A stretch of 64,000 nt of DNA, taken from Prevotella sp. UBA2456 (GTDB lineage Bacteria > Bacteroidota > Bacteroidia > Bacteroidales > Bacteroidaceae). The stretch covers positions 1 to 64,000 of the forward strand of contig DDPY01000027.1 of NCBI GenBank assembly GCA_002342415.1. Reading direction: 5' to 3'. The notes below the pieces were generated by a model, which did no database searches, had not been told where the DNA came from, and saw nothing but the letters and a program-made list of their open reading frames with translations. Below, piece after piece: positions 34,921 through 43,919 of this stretch (the first letter of the stretch is position 1; the number at the start of each line of letters is the position of its first letter). Both the position numbers and the translations under genes were made by a program.

Positions 34921-34941
34921 AATTATATACTTTATTATACA

Positions 34942-37900
34942 TTAGAATGAGAAATGAAGACCGAACATGAAGGTACGGGGTGTCGGGAATGAGCAGTAGT
35001 TAAGACCAGGAGTCCATGTGCCACCTGCATAGTCCACGTTGTAACCTTTGTAAGCAGTGAATGTGTGAACATTCTGTGCAGACACATAAGCGCGTACACC
35101 CGTGACAACACCCTTGAACCACTTGTCGGGGAAATTGTAACCCAACTCAATGTTGGCAATCTTCCAGTAAGCGGCATTCTGAATCTTGCGATCGCTGAAC
35201 AAATCGTTCCAGTTGAGAGAAGCTCCAGGATGATTAGTGATATAGGTACGGGGAACATTTGATATATAGGTCAAGCCATCTTCTGACCAACGGTTTGCAT
35301 CACCAACGGCCACGTCCTTATTCCAGTAGTTGTAGCAAGAATTCAGGGCGTTGTAAAGATCGTCAGCTACGCGATGCTTGAAAGTGCCGTAGGTAGCAAC
35401 GGCGAGGTCGAAGTTCTTGTATTCCAGACGGAAGCTCAGGCCAAAGTTGGTCTTTGCCAAACCACTGCCTAAAACAGTCTGGTCGCGCTCATCGATGACA
35501 CCGTCGGGAACCCCGTCTGGACCGCTGATGTCTTTGTAGAGGCAGTCACCGACCTGTGCGCCCACCTGTGTGGCATGGTCGTCAAGGTCTGCCTGAGTGC
35601 GGGCTATGCCTTCGTACACCCAACCATAGTGCTGACCAACTTCCTGCCCTTCAATCGTAATAGCCGTACCGTTTATTGACTGGTGGTTGCCATAGTTCAG
35701 CTTGGTCACGCGGTTTCTCAGCGTACTCAAGTTGGCAGAAATCTGCCACTTCAGAGGATGGTCGTTGTTTCGATAAGTTGCAGAGAACTCGAAACCGCTG
35801 TTGTCCATTGTGGCAGCATTCATTGTTACGACATTAGGATTGCCATTTGACACACCGGCATTAAGAGGAATGGGCACGCCGCAAAGCAGGTCATCAGAAA
35901 TATTCTTATACCATTCGGCCGTGAATTCCAAACGGTTGTTCCACATGGCAATGTCGATACCAATGTTTGTGGTCTTTCTCTTCTCCCAGGTAATATCCTT
36001 GTTGACAAGAGTAGATACGGCAGAACCAGAGACAGGTGTATTGCCGAAGCTGTACTTCATGTTGATACGAGCCATCGTGGCCAGATACTGATACTCACCG
36101 ATGTTCTCGTTACCCAGCACACCATAGCTGGCACGTACCTTGAACATATTGATAAGGTTGTGGTCGAAGGGGAAGAACTTTTCCTTATCGAAACGCCAAC
36201 CTACAGAGATTGAGGGGAAGGTGCCCCAACGGATGTTCTTAGTCAGACGCGAGCTACCGTCACGACGGATAACAAACGATAGCAGATACTTGCTGTCATA
36301 GTCGTAGTTCAAACGTCCGATGAACGAAGTCAGTGTGTGCTTGCTCTCGTAAGAAGAAGAATAGGTGTCAGCAGCGTTCTGCAACTGCAGATAGTAAGGC
36401 TCAGGGAACTGAACACCCCAACCGTCCAGACGGTCGTGAGTCTCCACCTGATAAGTCTGACCAATCACTGCATTGATGTGGTGCAGGTCGATGGTTCCAT
36501 CATAGGTGATAGTGTTCTCAACCAAGAAGTCTGAGTAGTTGCGAGCAACCTTGGTCAGACGCTCTTGAGCTTTGTCCAGGTAAATACGGTTACTCTGAAT
36601 CCAAGCGGATGTCCAAGTTTGATCCTTTGCATGGGTCTTGCTGTAAGACAGATTCAGTTTGTAGTTCAGTTTGTGGTTCTTGGATTCGAAGCCTATCATC
36701 TTGAGAAGGTTCACGTCTGCCGAACCAGTAGCAAGTACGCGGTCAACCTTTGTGTTACGGGTCAGTAGGTTGTTAACCAGCAGTGGGTTGGAAGCTGAGA
36801 TGTCACCATGAATATTGTCATAGTAGACACCATAGCCGTATGCATCGTAGTGATACGAGCTGGCAGAAGACAGTTTGTCATCCAGAATCCAGGTGCTCTC
36901 GTCGTAAGCTTTAATGGTAGGCTGCATCAGGACGGTGGTAAACAGTACGGGGTGCTGGTCACCATAAAGTCCCTGTACGTACTCATTGGCATTCGATGCA
37001 CTCAGGTTGTCCTGATCGGAGTGTGAGTAAACGATGCTGGTGCGGAAATTGATGAACTTGGTCTCAAAGGTGTTGTTCACACGGGCAGTGAAACGCTCAA
37101 AGTTAGGACCAGCACCTCTCATGGCACCTTTCTGTTTGAAGTAGTCGAGCGATACGTTATATGTATTGTGTGCACCACCACCGCTCATGCTGACGTTGTG
37201 GTTCATACGAGTAGCGGTCTTATAAACCTCGTCCATCCACTTCGTATTCGTGTTGTCCATGAAGTGATATTTGCCGTCTTCTCCCAAGCTGTATCCTCCG
37301 GGCAGTGTGGTGTTGGCATTGGCACAAGCCTGGGCCAGATAGTTGCTGTACTGGTCGGCATTCATCACGTCATAAGTGCTCTTGCTGATATTATCAATAC
37401 CGAAATAGCCAGTGTAGTTGACTTTCAGGGGCTGGTCTTTCTTACCGCTCTTGGTGGTGATGATCACCACACCGTTAGCAGCACGCGAACCGTAGATGGC
37501 ACCTGCCGATGCGTCCTTCAGCACCTGAATGGTCTCGATATCGTTAGGAGAGAAGTCGCGGATGCTGGTACCCATAGGCACACCGTCAATCACATACAGC
37601 GGGGAGGTGTCACCGAAAGATCCGATACCACGGATACGTACGGCAGGGTCGGCACCAGGCTGACCGTCGGAGGTAATCTGCACACCGGCTACTTTACCTT
37701 CGAGCATCGAGGAAATGTTAGAGTGAGATACGCGCTTTAGTTCATCGGCATTAACTACTGCCACCGAACCCGTCAGGTCGGCCTTCTTCTGAGTACCGTA
37801 ACCCACAACGACCACTTGGTCGAGCATCTGTGAGTCGCTCTCAAGCTGGATGGGCTCCAGCGCAGCACGTCCGCGGACGGCAACCTCACGGTCCTTGTAG

Positions 37901-38160
37901 CCCACATAGCTTACTACGAGGACGGCATTCGATGAAGCTTCGATGGTGAAGTTACCGTTGAAGTCGGTAATCGTACCACCTTGCGCGCCTTTCACCTTAA
38001 CGGTAGCACCGATGAGCGGTTCTCCGTCTTGGTCAACAACCTGACCGCTGACCTTAATGGTCTGCTGGGTCACTGATGCCATAGCAGGCATAGGACAGAC
38101 CGACAGTCCGCCAAGCATACCTAACGACAGCATCGCAGAGAAGAAAATTTGTTTTCTCAT
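34942..38160 (-). CDS. SusC-type TonB-dependent glycan transporter (PUL2)
   Basis: The 1072-residue outer-membrane importer has a signal peptide (MRKQIFFSAML..., cleaved near 30), a carboxypeptidase-regulatory-like domain (about 35-115), VVVGYGTQKKADLTGSV, a plug with IETIQVLKDASAGAIYG and GVVIITTKSGK, and the barrel ending in LHFSF. I use the ATG at 38160 rather than the TTG two codons upstream. It is the first gene of PUL2, with a TAnnTTTG promoter just upstream and a set of palindromic sites further up. Transport energy comes from the TonB system encoded elsewhere. Confidence 0.95.
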   Translation of the reverse strand: MRKQIFFSAMLSLGMLGGLSVCPMPAMASVTQQTIKVSGQVVDQDGEPLIGATVKVKGAQGGTITDFNGNFTIEASSNAVLVVSYVGYKDREVAVRGRAALEPIQLESDSQMLDQVVVVGYGTQKKADLTGSVAVVNADELKRVSHSNISSMLEGKVAGVQITSDGQPGADPAVRIRGIGSFGDTSPLYVIDGVPMGTSIRDFSPNDIETIQVLKDASAGAIYGSRAANGVVIITTKSGKKDQPLKVNYTGYFGIDNISKSTYDVMNADQYSNYLAQACANANTTLPGGYSLGEDGKYHFMDNTNTKWMDEVYKTATRMNHNVSMSGGGAHNTYNVSLDYFKQKGAMRGAGPNFERFTARVNNTFETKFINFRTSIVYSHSDQDNLSASNANEYVQGLYGDQHPVLFTTVLMQPTIKAYDESTWILDDKLSSASSYHYDAYGYGVYYDNIHGDISASNPLLVNNLLTRNTKVDRVLATGSADVNLLKMIGFESKNHKLNYKLNLSYSKTHAKDQTWTSAWIQSNRIYLDKAQERLTKVARNYSDFLVENTITYDGTIDLHHINAVIGQTYQVETHDRLDGWGVQFPEPYYLQLQNAADTYSSSYESKHTLTSFIGRLNYDYDSKYLLSFVIRRDGSSRLTKNIRWGTFPSISVGWRFDKEKFFPFDHNLINMFKVRASYGVLGNENIGEYQYLATMARINMKYSFGNTPVSGSAVSTLVNKDITWEKRKTTNIGIDIAMWNNRLEFTAEWYKNISDDLLCGVPIPLNAGVSNGNPNVVTMNAATMDNSGFEFSATYRNNDHPLKWQISANLSTLRNRVTKLNYGNHQSINGTAITIEGQEVGQHYGWVYEGIARTQADLDDHATQVGAQVGDCLYKDISGPDGVPDGVIDERDQTVLGSGLAKTNFGLSFRLEYKNFDLAVATYGTFKHRVADDLYNALNSCYNYWNKDVAVGDANRWSEDGLTYISNVPRTYITNHPGASLNWNDLFSDRKIQNAAYWKIANIELGYNFPDKWFKGVVTGVRAYVSAQNVHTFTAYKGYNVDYAGGTWTPGLNYCSFPTPRTFMFGLHFSF

Positions 38161-38207
38161 TGTCAATTGCTTTAAGTTAATAAAAATTATTAGTAGTCAA
38201 ATTGCTG

Positions 38208-38215
38208 CAAATTTA
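38208..38215 (-). promoter_or_regulatory. Promoter -7 element of PUL2 susC
   Basis: The minus strand reads TAAATTTG, matching TAnnTTTG. The leader to the ATG at 38160 would be about 45 nt. Confidence 0.6.
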
Positions 38216-38295
38216 GCAAAAATGTATTTATTACACTTATTATATGAGTTAAATAATCTTAAAGGGCGAGAAATAAGTGTATTTTTTACCCTTTT

Positions 38296-38401
38296 GTTAA
38301 CTTTTTGCCTCATAAATCCGAACAGCCGCTTAAAATTGAGTTAACTTAAATCATCGTTTGAGTTAACTCGATTGATGTTTTGAGTTAACTCAAAATGGGT
38401 C
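38296..38401. promoter_or_regulatory. GTTAAC-centred palindromic sites at 22-bp spacing upstream of PUL2
   Basis: GAGTTAACT(C/T) occurs at 38338, 38360 and 38382, exactly 22 bases apart, and the third copy extends to the palindrome TTTTGAGTTAACTCAAAA. A lone GTTAAC at 38296 lies 44 bases (2 x 22) from the first. Same-face spacing, 80-190 bases upstream of the susC promoter, fits an operator or activator array. The 22-bp period also matches the array inside GH106, so it may instead belong to the repeat class. The SDR gene ends just beyond at 38437. Confidence 0.6.
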
Positions 38402-38436
38402 TGCATTTTTCCCTCGCGTACGATAGCGTGGTATGT

Positions 38437-39453
38437 TTATTTTCTTGCAAGAATGGTGTTTTTCAAGCCTTGCTGCAGGGGTGTGCGGACCTGCCAGCCT
38501 AAGTGCTGCAGTTTGTCGGTGGCATAAACCGATTTCGTCACTACATTGTAACCTTTCTTCTCGTCAGCATCGGGGATGTCGATGACTACCTTGCGGCCCC
38601 CTATCTCGGCAATGGCCTCTGCCAGTGTGCGGATGCTGACATTCGACTGTGCATCGGCAATATTATACGCCTCGCCACAGGCTCCCTTTAGCAGGATGTA
38701 GAACAATGCCGACACGGCATCGACCACATAGCACCACGAACGGAACTGCTCGCCCGTAGACTTCATTACGATATCCTCGCCGCGCAGCACATTGCGGATG
38801 AACTGGGCATAGACGCGGTTGTCCTGTTCGGTGAAGTGCGGGCCATAGGTGTGACACGGACGGGCTATCACCACATCGGCACCATACTCCGCCGCATAGG
38901 CAGCACAGAGGGTCTCTGCCGCCCGCTTGGACGAAGGATAGCACGAGCGGGGCTTGGTGCAGTCGACATATCCGCTATAGTCCTCGGTGAACACGCGACC
39001 GTCGCCTTCGCCATAAATCTCGCCTGACGAGACATAAAGGAAGCGCTTCATGCCGTGTTGCAGGCCATATTCCATCAGGTTTGCCACACCATCGATGTTT
39101 GACTTGATGACCTCCACCGGTTTCTGGGCAAAGAAGTTCGGACTGGCCGGGCTGGCAGCGTGGATGATATAGTCGAATGACTGTTGGCTTTGTAAGGGCT
39201 GCTGCACATCGTATGGGATGAAGTGGAAGGCATCATCGCGGGCAAATGCCTGAAAGCGGGCCAGTGCCCGCTGCTCATTGCGCCCAGAGGCATAGACCTG
39301 ATAGTCGCGGTGCGGGTTCATCATCAGTGCCTCTACCAGGCATCCGCCAATGAGACCTGTAGCTCCCGTCACAAGGATATGGCTGCCCGACAGTTTCTCC
39401 CACGGCAGGTCGGCCTGGAAAACTTGCAGGATATCGTGCTCGTATGCCGTCAT
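38437..39453 (-). CDS. Extended SDR: NAD-dependent sugar epimerase/dehydratase
   Basis: The product has 338 residues from the ATG at 39453; a GTG three codons upstream is the alternative start. It carries a Rossmann GATGLIGG motif (residues 30-37 in this numbering), an SS(G)EIYGE block and the catalytic YPSSK pair, as in nucleotide-sugar epimerases and UDP-glucuronate decarboxylases. The start overlaps the preceding stop as ATGA, so it is likely coupled to the IspD-like gene. Pairing with a cytidylyltransferase suggests a role with a CDP-activated polyol or sugar for surface polysaccharide. The substrate is not resolved by sequence. Confidence 0.75.
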   Translation of the reverse strand: MTAYEHDILQVFQADLPWEKLSGSHILVTGATGLIGGCLVEALMMNPHRDYQVYASGRNEQRALARFQAFARDDAFHFIPYDVQQPLQSQQSFDYIIHAASPASPNFFAQKPVEVIKSNIDGVANLMEYGLQHGMKRFLYVSSGEIYGEGDGRVFTEDYSGYVDCTKPRSCYPSSKRAAETLCAAYAAEYGADVVIARPCHTYGPHFTEQDNRVYAQFIRNVLRGEDIVMKSTGEQFRSWCYVVDAVSALFYILLKGACGEAYNIADAQSNVSIRTLAEAIAEIGGRKVVIDIPDADEKKGYNVVTKSVYATDKLQHLGWQVRTPLQQGLKNTILARK

Positions 39454-40169
39454 TTCAGCCACTCATCTTTTGAGGTGTGCATCAGTGCCTTGAGAATTTC
39501 CAGGTCCTCAACGGTGGTAACCTTGATATTCTTCTCCGAGCCGGGCACGATGTGCATCATGCGTTCCGTGCCTAACTCGGCTATCAGCGTACATGAGGCC
39601 ACGGAGTTGGTAATGCCTTTCTGCTTCGCTTCCTCATGGGCTTCAATGATGTTCTTCAGCCGGAAGGTCTGTGGGGTCTGTGTACGGATGAGGCGGTCGC
39701 GGGGAATGCTCTTGTTGGTGGTGAAACCGTCCTCGCTTTCCAGAATTGCCTCGCGGCACTGGATACCGGTAATGGCATAGCCGTATGCCTTGCAGATGGC
39801 AATATTCGACGAGATAATCTCCTGCGACAGCAGTGGACGCACCGAGTCGTGGATGAGCACCATGTCTTCGTCCTGACAGCCCTCGTCGCGCAAGCCATAG
39901 ATGCCATTATGGATAGACTCCATACCCGTCGCACCGCCCGGGAATATCCATTTCAGCTTCCGGATGCTGAACTGGTTGGCATACGACTGCAGTACCGTGT
40001 CCCATCCTTTTAGACAGACTACGGCTATGGCATCGATATCCGGATGCTGTTCGAACGCCTTCATCGTATGGATGATGATGGGCGCTCCGTCTACATGCAT
40101 AAACTGTTTCGGTATGTCCTGGCCCATCCGGTTGCCAGAACCGCCGGCTATGATGAGTGCGATGTTCAT
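39450..40169 (-). CDS. IspD-like cytidylyltransferase
   Basis: The product has 239 residues from the ATG at 40169. The nucleotide-binding motif IAGGSGNRMGQDIPKQF (7-23), HDSVRPL and TQTPQTF are typical of the IspD/TarI family, which makes CDP-methylerythritol or CDP-ribitol from CTP. The MEP-pathway role (IspD) and a polyol-phosphate role (TarI/Acs1-like) cannot be separated by these motifs. Coupling to an SDR favours the second, because ispD has no need of such a partner. It lies 30 bases after ftsZ and may be transcribed with the dcw cluster. Confidence 0.7.
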   Translation of the reverse strand: MNIALIIAGGSGNRMGQDIPKQFMHVDGAPIIIHTMKAFEQHPDIDAIAVVCLKGWDTVLQSYANQFSIRKLKWIFPGGATGMESIHNGIYGLRDEGCQDEDMVLIHDSVRPLLSQEIISSNIAICKAYGYAITGIQCREAILESEDGFTTNKSIPRDRLIRTQTPQTFRLKNIIEAHEEAKQKGITNSVASCTLIAELGTERMMHIVPGSEKNIKVTTVEDLEILKALMHTSKDEWLK

Positions 40170-40199
40170 ACTATGAAGAATTGAGACCAACGGTGATGG

Positions 40200-41531
40200 T
40201 TATGCGAACCGGATGGTGCCCTGTACGGGTTCAGAGGGTGCGGCATCGTTGGTGTCGGCTGCGGGATAGTCGCCGCTGGCCTGTGAGTAGATGCTGTCCA
40301 GAATTTCGCGTGTACGCTTATAGGTTGGTGTCTGCTCAACAGCCGAGATGACATCATCATTGTCGAGATCTTCGGGACGGAACAGGTAGATATGCGGACG
40401 GCGCTTGTAGCGCTTGCTGGCACTGTCGCCACCATAGTACCGGTTGCGGCGGTCCTGCCGCTGGGCTTCCTTCTCCTGTTCGGCAGCAATGCGGGTAGCC
40501 TCCTCCTGCGTGTTGAGGCGCTGGCGGTGCTGCGACATTCCGTCTACCTGATCGATACCGAAGCCAGTGGCCAGAATGGTCACCTTGACCTTCTTTCCTA
40601 ACTCGGGATCGGTGGCCAGTCCCCACTTGATCTCGAAGTCGTTGCCGAACTTGCTCATAAACTCGTTGACATCGTTCATCTCTTCCATCATCAGCGAGTC
40701 CTTGCCATCCTTAGAGCCGGCAAACGAGATGCTGAGCAATATCTTCTTGGAGTTGAAGACATCATTCTCGTTGAGCAGGGGTGAGTTGAGGGCATCGTCG
40801 ATGGCCTTGCGGACACGGCCTTCGCCCTCGCCGTAACCGGTAGACATGATGGCCACACCGCCATCCTTGAGCACGGTCTTGACATCGTTGAAGTCGAGGT
40901 TGATGAGTCCGTGGACGGTGATAATCTCGGCAATAGACTTGGCGGCCACGGAAAGGGTATCATCGGCCTTGCCAAAGGCATCGAGGACGGTGAGTTCGGG
41001 ATAAATCTCGCGCAGGCGCTCGTTGTTGATGACCAGCAGGGCATCGACATGCTTGGCCATCTCCTCCACACCGTCGAGGGCCTGGTCAATCTTGCGGTCT
41101 CCCTCGAAGCGGAAGGGGATGGTGACAATGCCTACGGTGAGGATGCCCATCTCCTTGGAGACGCGGGCAATGACGGGAGCTGCTCCCGTGCCCGTGCCGC
41201 CACCCATGCCGGCAGTGATGAAGGCCATGCGGGTGCCGTCGTTGAGCACTTTCTTGATGTCGTCGAGGCTCTCTTCGGCTGCCGCACGGGCTTTCTCCGG
41301 GCGGTTGCCGGCTCCGAGTCCCTCCCTGCCTAACTGCAGATGAACGGGTACGGGAGAGTCGTTGAGTGCCTGATTGTCTGTGTTGCAGAGAACGAAGGTG
41401 ACATCGTGGATGCCTTCGCGGTACATGTGATTGACAGCATTGCCGCCACCACCGCCGACACCAATCACCTTGATGATGCTATTCTCCTTTTCGGGCTCGC
41501 CAAAGTCGAGCAAAATATTATTGTCTGCCAT
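40200..41531 (-). CDS. ftsZ: Cell division GTPase FtsZ
   Basis: FtsZ polymerises into the division ring. The 443-residue protein has the GTP-binding GGGTGTG (110-116) and the T7 loop NLDFND (211-216) needed for GTP hydrolysis. After the core, a linker rich in Gln and Arg leads to the Bacteroidota-type DDVISAVEQTPTYKR segment, likely the binding site for FtsA. A further tail of about 45 residues follows, ending TIRFA. It is the last cell-division gene of the cluster and follows ftsA across a repeat-filled gap of 94 bases. Confidence 0.97.
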   Translation of the reverse strand: MADNNILLDFGEPEKENSIIKVIGVGGGGGNAVNHMYREGIHDVTFVLCNTDNQALNDSPVPVHLQLGREGLGAGNRPEKARAAAEESLDDIKKVLNDGTRMAFITAGMGGGTGTGAAPVIARVSKEMGILTVGIVTIPFRFEGDRKIDQALDGVEEMAKHVDALLVINNERLREIYPELTVLDAFGKADDTLSVAAKSIAEIITVHGLINLDFNDVKTVLKDGGVAIMSTGYGEGEGRVRKAIDDALNSPLLNENDVFNSKKILLSISFAGSKDGKDSLMMEEMNDVNEFMSKFGNDFEIKWGLATDPELGKKVKVTILATGFGIDQVDGMSQHRQRLNTQEEATRIAAEQEKEAQRQDRRNRYYGGDSASKRYKRRPHIYLFRPEDLDNDDVISAVEQTPTYKRTREILDSIYSQASGDYPAADTNDAAPSEPVQGTIRFA

Positions 41532-41536
41532 ATATA

Positions 41537-41619
41537 TTTACTATTTGACAATTTACTATTTACTATTTATTTACTATTTTCGAGATGTCGATATTTCGAG
41601 ATTCCGGCATCCTGAGATT
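41537..41619. repeat. TTTACTA and 8-bp repeats between ftsA and ftsZ
   Basis: TTTACTA occurs at 41537, 41552, 41559 and 41570. It is followed by five 8-bp units from 41580 (TCGAGATG, TCGATATT, TCGAGATT and variants). The 8-bp family recurs between mraY and murE at 50432. The 7-bp family recurs on both sides of ftsQ. Confidence 0.75.
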
Positions 41620-41625
41620 TGGGTG

Positions 41626-43104
41626 TTATTCGTCATCATCTTCAACGATTTTCTTGCCGAAGTCTTTCAGCCAGCGGCCCATCTTGCGGATAGGACTGTT
41701 CTCCTGACGGATGCGCTCGCGTTCGCGGGCCTCTTCTTCTTCCTTCTCACGGGCTATGCGGAGCTCTTCTTCCTTCTTGCGCTCCTCCTCTTCCTTCTTG
41801 CGCTGGGCTTCCTCCTCGGCACGGCGAATCTCCTCGGCGGTGCGCACCACCCCCTGTGGAGTCTCGGAGGCCTGACGGGCACGTCGCTGCTCGACGGTCT
41901 CGGACTGTGGGCGCTGGTTCTGGCTGCCAAAGAGGTCACCGTTCATACTGAGCTCGGCTCCGGCGCAGTTGATGTCGCCCTTGGCCAACAGTCCTAACAC
42001 GGTATTCATCATGCCATCGTGGGCATTCACCTCGGGGATGGATGACACGATGGCTAGGGTGACAAACTTGGCTATACGAATCTTGTCGATATGGGTATAG
42101 TTCTGGAAGGCCTTCTCGATATTCTTCATGTTGGAGCCGCCACCGGTAAGGATGATGCCCCCTAACAGCTTGTCACAGTATTCCTCGGGCACCTGACACC
42201 ACACATTGGCTATAATCTCCTCAAGGCGACCCTCAACAATCTCGACAAACTTACGCACTTCAACCTGCCGCTCCTGGTCAATGGAGTACTTCATGTTGTT
42301 GTCGATGTCGTTATTGTCGGTATAGGCCGAGCCATATTTGAGCTTCATCTTCTCGGCATCGCTCTCCTCCATCTGGAGCGAGGCAATATCTTTGGTGATG
42401 TTGTTGGAACCTAAGGGAATGACAGCCAGATGGCGGAGCACATTCTTCGAATAGACACTGACCGTAGTGGTATCGGCTCCGAGGTCGACCAGCGCACATC
42501 CCGAACGCTTCTCGGCTTCGGTGAGCACACTGTCTGCCAGTGCCAACGGTGCCAGATACATCTCGGCCACATTGATGCCTGCCGTCTCGAAGCACTTGTT
42601 GAGGTTCTTGTAGAACGACTTGCGCTGGAGGATGTTGAGGAAGTTGCCCTCGATGCGGCTGCACTGGATGCCTACGGGGTCGAGCTGATACTGCGAGTCG
42701 ACCTTATATTCCTGTACTGCAGCATCGAGAATCTCCTGGTCGGGGTATTTCATGTTGCGGTTGGCATCCATCAGTTCGATGACCATCTCCTGGGTGACTT
42801 GTGTCTCGCCAGTGAGGTCTTTGGAAATAAGATTACGAAGAGAGCGGATGGACTGTCCTCCCACACCAACATACACCTGTGTGATGCCCGTCTTGAGTTG
42901 CTTCTCCAGTCGGCTAATGATGTTGGTCAGGCACTGGGCAGTCTTGTCGATGTTATAAACCACACCTTTGCGGATACATGCGGAGGCATCTTCCTTGACA
43001 CAGGCGAGCACCTGAATGCTGCCGTCAAGATTCTTCTTGCCTGCGATACCGGTCATCTTGGATGACCCCAGTTCAATTGCTACGATAAATTCCTTTGACA
43101 CCAT
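41626..43104 (-). CDS. ftsA: Cell division protein FtsA
   Basis: FtsA is an actin-like ATPase that tethers FtsZ to the membrane. The 492-residue protein has the N-terminal ELGSSKMTGIAG phosphate loop, the VDLGADTT phosphate-2 motif and the ILTGGGSNM adenosine motif. After about residue 390 it has an unusually long Glu/Arg/Lys-rich stretch (AEEEAQRKKEEEERKKEEEL and onward, to about 465) that should form a charged helix or coiled coil. It ends in the amphipathic IRKMGRWLKDFGKKI membrane anchor. The charged spacer would hold the anchor well away from the core. ftsQ lies upstream, ftsZ downstream. Confidence 0.96.
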   Translation of the reverse strand: MVSKEFIVAIELGSSKMTGIAGKKNLDGSIQVLACVKEDASACIRKGVVYNIDKTAQCLTNIISRLEKQLKTGITQVYVGVGGQSIRSLRNLISKDLTGETQVTQEMVIELMDANRNMKYPDQEILDAAVQEYKVDSQYQLDPVGIQCSRIEGNFLNILQRKSFYKNLNKCFETAGINVAEMYLAPLALADSVLTEAEKRSGCALVDLGADTTTVSVYSKNVLRHLAVIPLGSNNITKDIASLQMEESDAEKMKLKYGSAYTDNNDIDNNMKYSIDQERQVEVRKFVEIVEGRLEEIIANVWCQVPEEYCDKLLGGIILTGGGSNMKNIEKAFQNYTHIDKIRIAKFVTLAIVSSIPEVNAHDGMMNTVLGLLAKGDINCAGAELSMNGDLFGSQNQRPQSETVEQRRARQASETPQGVVRTAEEIRRAEEEAQRKKEEEERKKEEELRIAREKEEEEARERERIRQENSPIRKMGRWLKDFGKKIVEDDDE

Positions 43105-43107
43105 TAT

Positions 43108-43143
43108 ATTTACGATTTACGAATTTACTATTTACTATTTTCA
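43108..43143. repeat. TTTAC(G/T)A repeat between ftsQ and ftsA
   Basis: Four near-identical 7-bp units (TTTACGA twice, TTTACTA twice) fill the gap, 7-9 bases apart. Two further TTTACTA-like units lie in the ftsQ-murC junction near 43915-43928. Confidence 0.7.
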
Positions 43144-43152
43144 ATTTATTTC

Positions 43153-43905
43153 TTACAAGCTGCTGCGTTTTTTGCAGATTATCTGGTTGTCGAACTCCAG
43201 ACTGATATAGGAATACTTGTTCCAGCCGGCTTTGGAAAGTCCGTACTTATAGAACTTGGAGAGCCGGTTGAACTTACGGCTGAGACCGGTGGGCTGACCG
43301 AGATAGACCACATGATCGCCTACAAGGGGTATCATCTCGATGGTGCCGTCGGGGAGCACGTTAAGCTGCTCGGCCTGACTGAACCAGAGCGGATGCTCGA
43401 TGAGGAAATTACCTACGCGGCTGAGCACCTTCTGTGCATAGCTCTTGGTGATGGCACCGGTGGCTACAACCAGGTCGCTGACATATTGCGAGTTGGGCAT
43501 GATATTGCCGTAGGTGTCGACATAATAGTCGTCTCCATTGTCGGCCTTGACACGGATGACGGGCAGCCGCTGCGACAGATTGATATACACACGGCCTGTA
43601 TGGGTCTTATAGCACTGGGCAGACTCGACAAAGGGGTTCTTGAGCAGGGCTTCCTCAATCTTGCGCCCATTGACCTGGTCGATGAAGTCGCCCAGAGGAT
43701 AGACTTTGGCCCGTACCAGCTGGTCTTTCACATCCTCGGTATTGAGGAAGCCGCGCACGCGACCTTGCTGGATGTTGATCTTCACTTCGGAGCATACGTT
43801 ATAAACCTCGTCAGGGCGGTTGAATACCGTGACGGCCAGTACGAGATAGACGGCAATGATGATGTCTACCAGTACAAACAGAGATTTCTTCCAGTTGATG
43901 CTCAC
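43153..43905 (-). CDS. ftsQ: Cell division protein FtsQ
   Basis: This is a bitopic inner-membrane division protein that links FtsL/FtsB-type partners with the septal synthase. The 250-residue product has a short cytoplasmic start, one membrane segment (about 9-27) and periplasmic POTRA and beta domains (VYINLSQRLPVIRV). It begins with GTG; no better ATG is near. It lies between murC (14-base gap) and ftsA, the usual dcw order. Confidence 0.9.
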   Translation of the reverse strand: MSINWKKSLFVLVDIIIAVYLVLAVTVFNRPDEVYNVCSEVKINIQQGRVRGFLNTEDVKDQLVRAKVYPLGDFIDQVNGRKIEEALLKNPFVESAQCYKTHTGRVYINLSQRLPVIRVKADNGDDYYVDTYGNIMPNSQYVSDLVVATGAITKSYAQKVLSRVGNFLIEHPLWFSQAEQLNVLPDGTIEMIPLVGDHVVYLGQPTGLSRKFNRLSKFYKYGLSKAGWNKYSYISLEFDNQIICKKRSSL

Positions 43906-43919
43906 GACTTTGTTATTTA

